IMG/VR virus record: IMGVR_UViG_3300043444_000269
Coordinates: 1 to 33,118 of that record
Origin: a virus
Length of the DNA: 33,118 nt
Direction: 5' to 3' (one strand)
Of the stretch, positions 32,110-33,118 are shown in pieces (within the stretch, counting starts at the first letter, position 1; every line of letters begins with the position of its first letter). Under the pieces are notes generated by a model. The model did not search any database. It was given only the letters and a program-made list of their open reading frames with translations, and had not been told where the DNA came from. A program made the position numbers and the translations under genes.

Positions 32110-32354
32110 GCTGTGATATATTTTTTCTTTGACTCTTCTTCTTTAATACGTTTCATTTCTTCATGTAAGAGTCTGTTACATTCTTTTTTTACTTCGACCG
32201 GAACGTCGGGATGCCAGTGAGCATCTCGGCAATCATAGTAGCGTCCTTGCTGTTCTCCGAAGTTTGTAGAAACAAATACAAGAACACATATCAATGCTAC
32301 GATAATAATCCACGTATCTTTTTTTAAATTTTGTCGCTGATCATTATCTTGCAT
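32106..32354 (-). CDS. Small single-span membrane protein
   Basis: An 82-residue protein with a single hydrophobic span (residues about 14-32, TWIIIVALICVLVFVSTNF), a short Lys/Arg/Asn-rich N-terminus and a hydrophilic C-terminus with GRYYDCRDAHWHPDVP and a highly charged LLHEEMKRIKEEESKKK helix. Two Cys and two His residues cluster just beyond the membrane span. The topology suggests a membrane-anchored phage protein with unknown role. It overlaps the gene upstream by 31 bases in another frame. Confidence 0.55.
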   Translation of the reverse strand: MQDNDQRQNLKKDTWIIIVALICVLVFVSTNFGEQQGRYYDCRDAHWHPDVPVEVKKECNRLLHEEMKRIKEEESKKKYITA

Positions 32355-32518
32355 AATAAGGCATCTCTTTCGTCTTGGAAATCAAAGTGCATACATTCAG
32401 AGGAAACTTCTGTTACATACTTACCGCCAGGTAAACCAAAATGTTCTACAACCTGAGCACAGGTTTCATTCCACCAATGGTTGCTTTGACTTTGCCACGG
32501 AACTGTAACTCTTACCAT
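32324..32518 (-). CDS. Small conserved phage protein
   Basis: A 64-residue protein. The frame is open from 32617, but the upstream extension is Arg/Ser-rich and lies fully inside the HIT gene, so the ATG at 32518 (MVRVTVPWQSQSNHWWNETC) is taken. It has a Trp-rich N-terminus, VVEHFGLPGGKYVTEVSSEC and a C-terminal FDFQDERDALLCKIMI with Cys residues. It overlaps the HIT gene by seven bases. The function is unknown. Confidence 0.6.
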   Translation of the reverse strand: MVRVTVPWQSQSNHWWNETCAQVVEHFGLPGGKYVTEVSSECMHFDFQDERDALLCKIMISDKI

Positions 32519-32904
32519 TTGCGATAATTTCCTCGTTCTGGAATCACATGACGCACCCCGCCTGTGGGATCTTCCATATCGCCTTTGCGTCTTGGAATTA
32601 AATGAACATGCGGCCATGGAACAGTCTGTCCGGCAGCTGGACCGTAATTCATACCGATATTAAAACCGTCCCATTCGCCTTCGTGAACTCTTTTGATGCC
32701 ATCTTTGATAGCATCTTCAAAACAGTCCATTAATACAGCAACGGTATTATATTTAGGCACGAACAGCAGATGCCCTTCTGTGACAGGGTAGATATCACGG
32801 AATACTTTGACATGATAGTCTTCTTCTACTAGCTCAGTCCAAGGTGCCTTAGAATCTTCAATCATTGCTGGCTCAGCAGGAAATATTTTGTATGTGTCTT
32901 TCAT
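32512..32904 (-). CDS. HIT-family nucleotide-binding protein
   Basis: A 130-residue protein of the histidine triad (HIT) family, which hydrolyses or transfers nucleotide phosphates. The key segment is GQTVPWPHVHLIPRRKGD (Gln93, Trp97, His99, His101): the first His of the usual H-x-H-x-H triad is replaced by Trp97, but the middle His, which is the nucleophile in the family, remains as His99. The N-terminal half has VFRDIYPVTEGHLLFVPK, also typical. The frame is open from 32940; the ATG at 32904 overlaps the upstream stop by four bases (ATGA) and is chosen. Confidence 0.75.
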   Translation of the reverse strand: MKDTYKIFPAEPAMIEDSKAPWTELVEEDYHVKVFRDIYPVTEGHLLFVPKYNTVAVLMDCFEDAIKDGIKRVHEGEWDGFNIGMNYGPAAGQTVPWPHVHLIPRRKGDMEDPTGGVRHVIPERGNYRKW

Positions 32905-33101
32905 TTTTTCCACCAATCTTCGTAAGGAAATTCTACCCACACATCTTCTTCGGCTTTGTTGATTTCCATTCCAACAAAATCCATTTCGACTTTGCAGTTA
33001 CTGGACAAGTTATCGACGATTACAGCAAATTTCACATTGTTGTTCCATACCTCTTCCCAACTAGGGTCATCGGGTAAACAACTATTAGGCCAATCGTTCA
33101 T
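32901..33101 (-). CDS. Small acidic phage protein, may extend beyond the window
   Basis: A 66-residue acidic protein (MNDWPNSCLPDDPSWEEVW, FAVIVDNLSSNCKVEMD, VWVEFPYEDWWKK). The frame remains open to the right edge of the window (INWI upstream of the ATG), and the ATG at 33101 has no clear ribosome-binding site, so the true start could lie outside. Its stop overlaps the HIT start. I do not recognise a family. Confidence 0.5.
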   Translation of the reverse strand: MNDWPNSCLPDDPSWEEVWNNNVKFAVIVDNLSSNCKVEMDFVGMEINKAEEDVWVEFPYEDWWKK

Positions 33102-33118
33102 GATCCAATTTATCGTAG

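Noticed and set aside
32519-32617. N-terminal extension (Arg/Ser-rich) of the small gene at 32324-32518
   Set aside because: It is entirely within the HIT gene in another frame and lacks a ribosome-binding site, while the internal ATG fits the compact gene order.

Overview
This window looks like part of a large T4-like tailed phage (Caudoviricetes, myovirus type), probably marine. It is AT-rich and almost gap-free, with mostly 1-20 nt overlaps between genes, and it holds no rRNA, tRNA, host housekeeping or photosynthesis gene. The phage markers are a set of tail-fibre proteins with a shared N-terminal module, a tail-collar domain, a T4 RNase H-type 5'-3' nuclease, a phage-type QueE, and sequences matching or nearly matching the T4 late promoter TATAAATA. 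The host cannot be read from the sequence; a cyanobacterial or SAR11/proteobacterial marine host is only a guess from gene style.

Layout. (1) 1-10313, plus strand: four large tail-fibre proteins sharing an N-terminal module (28-2160, 2173-3984, 4005-6266, 6652-8424), a small tail-assembly-type protein (6269-6625) and two paralogous ~300-residue structural proteins (8426-9334, 9363-10313). (2) 10373-22230, plus strand: a translationally coupled chain of twelve genes, comprising a small protein of unknown role, two GT-A-like glycosyltransferase candidates, an unknown protein, two related GT2-like proteins, two radical SAM proteins with an N-terminal Cys-rich twitch/SPASM-like region, a possible glycan-related protein, an SGNH/GDSL hydrolase, a protein with an SEK/DESYD C-terminal motif, and a B12-binding-type radical SAM protein. 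(3) 25376-22211, minus strand: a 2OG-Fe(II) oxygenase-like protein, a very short DegT/StrS-type aminotransferase, a glycine-amidinotransferase-like enzyme and a second SEK/DESYD-motif protein. (4) 25426-26652, plus strand: a UDP-glucose-dehydrogenase-like enzyme, divergent from (3) across a palindrome with two near-consensus late promoters. (5) 33118-26636, minus strand: a run of small phage genes with HIT, AbrB-like, QueE and RNase H proteins, ending at an intrinsic terminator that lies inside the UDP-glucose-dehydrogenase gene.

How it may work together. Regions 2-4 form a biosynthetic island of about 16 kb directly behind the tail-fibre genes. Nucleotide-sugar oxidation, sugar-type transamination, amidino transfer, 2OG oxidation, three radical SAM steps, an SGNH esterase and several glycosyltransferases are what one would expect for making and attaching an unusual, possibly guanidino-bearing, glycan, either on the virion (for example tail fibres) or on the host surface. 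That assignment is inference; the enzyme families are read from motifs. The pairing of a StrS-like aminotransferase with a StrB/AGAT-like amidinotransferase and a nucleotide-sugar dehydrogenase is the most interesting candidate for an undescribed system. Two genes (starts at 10373 and 28835) also appear to have a late promoter embedded in a ribosome-binding-site hairpin, as known for T4 gene e.
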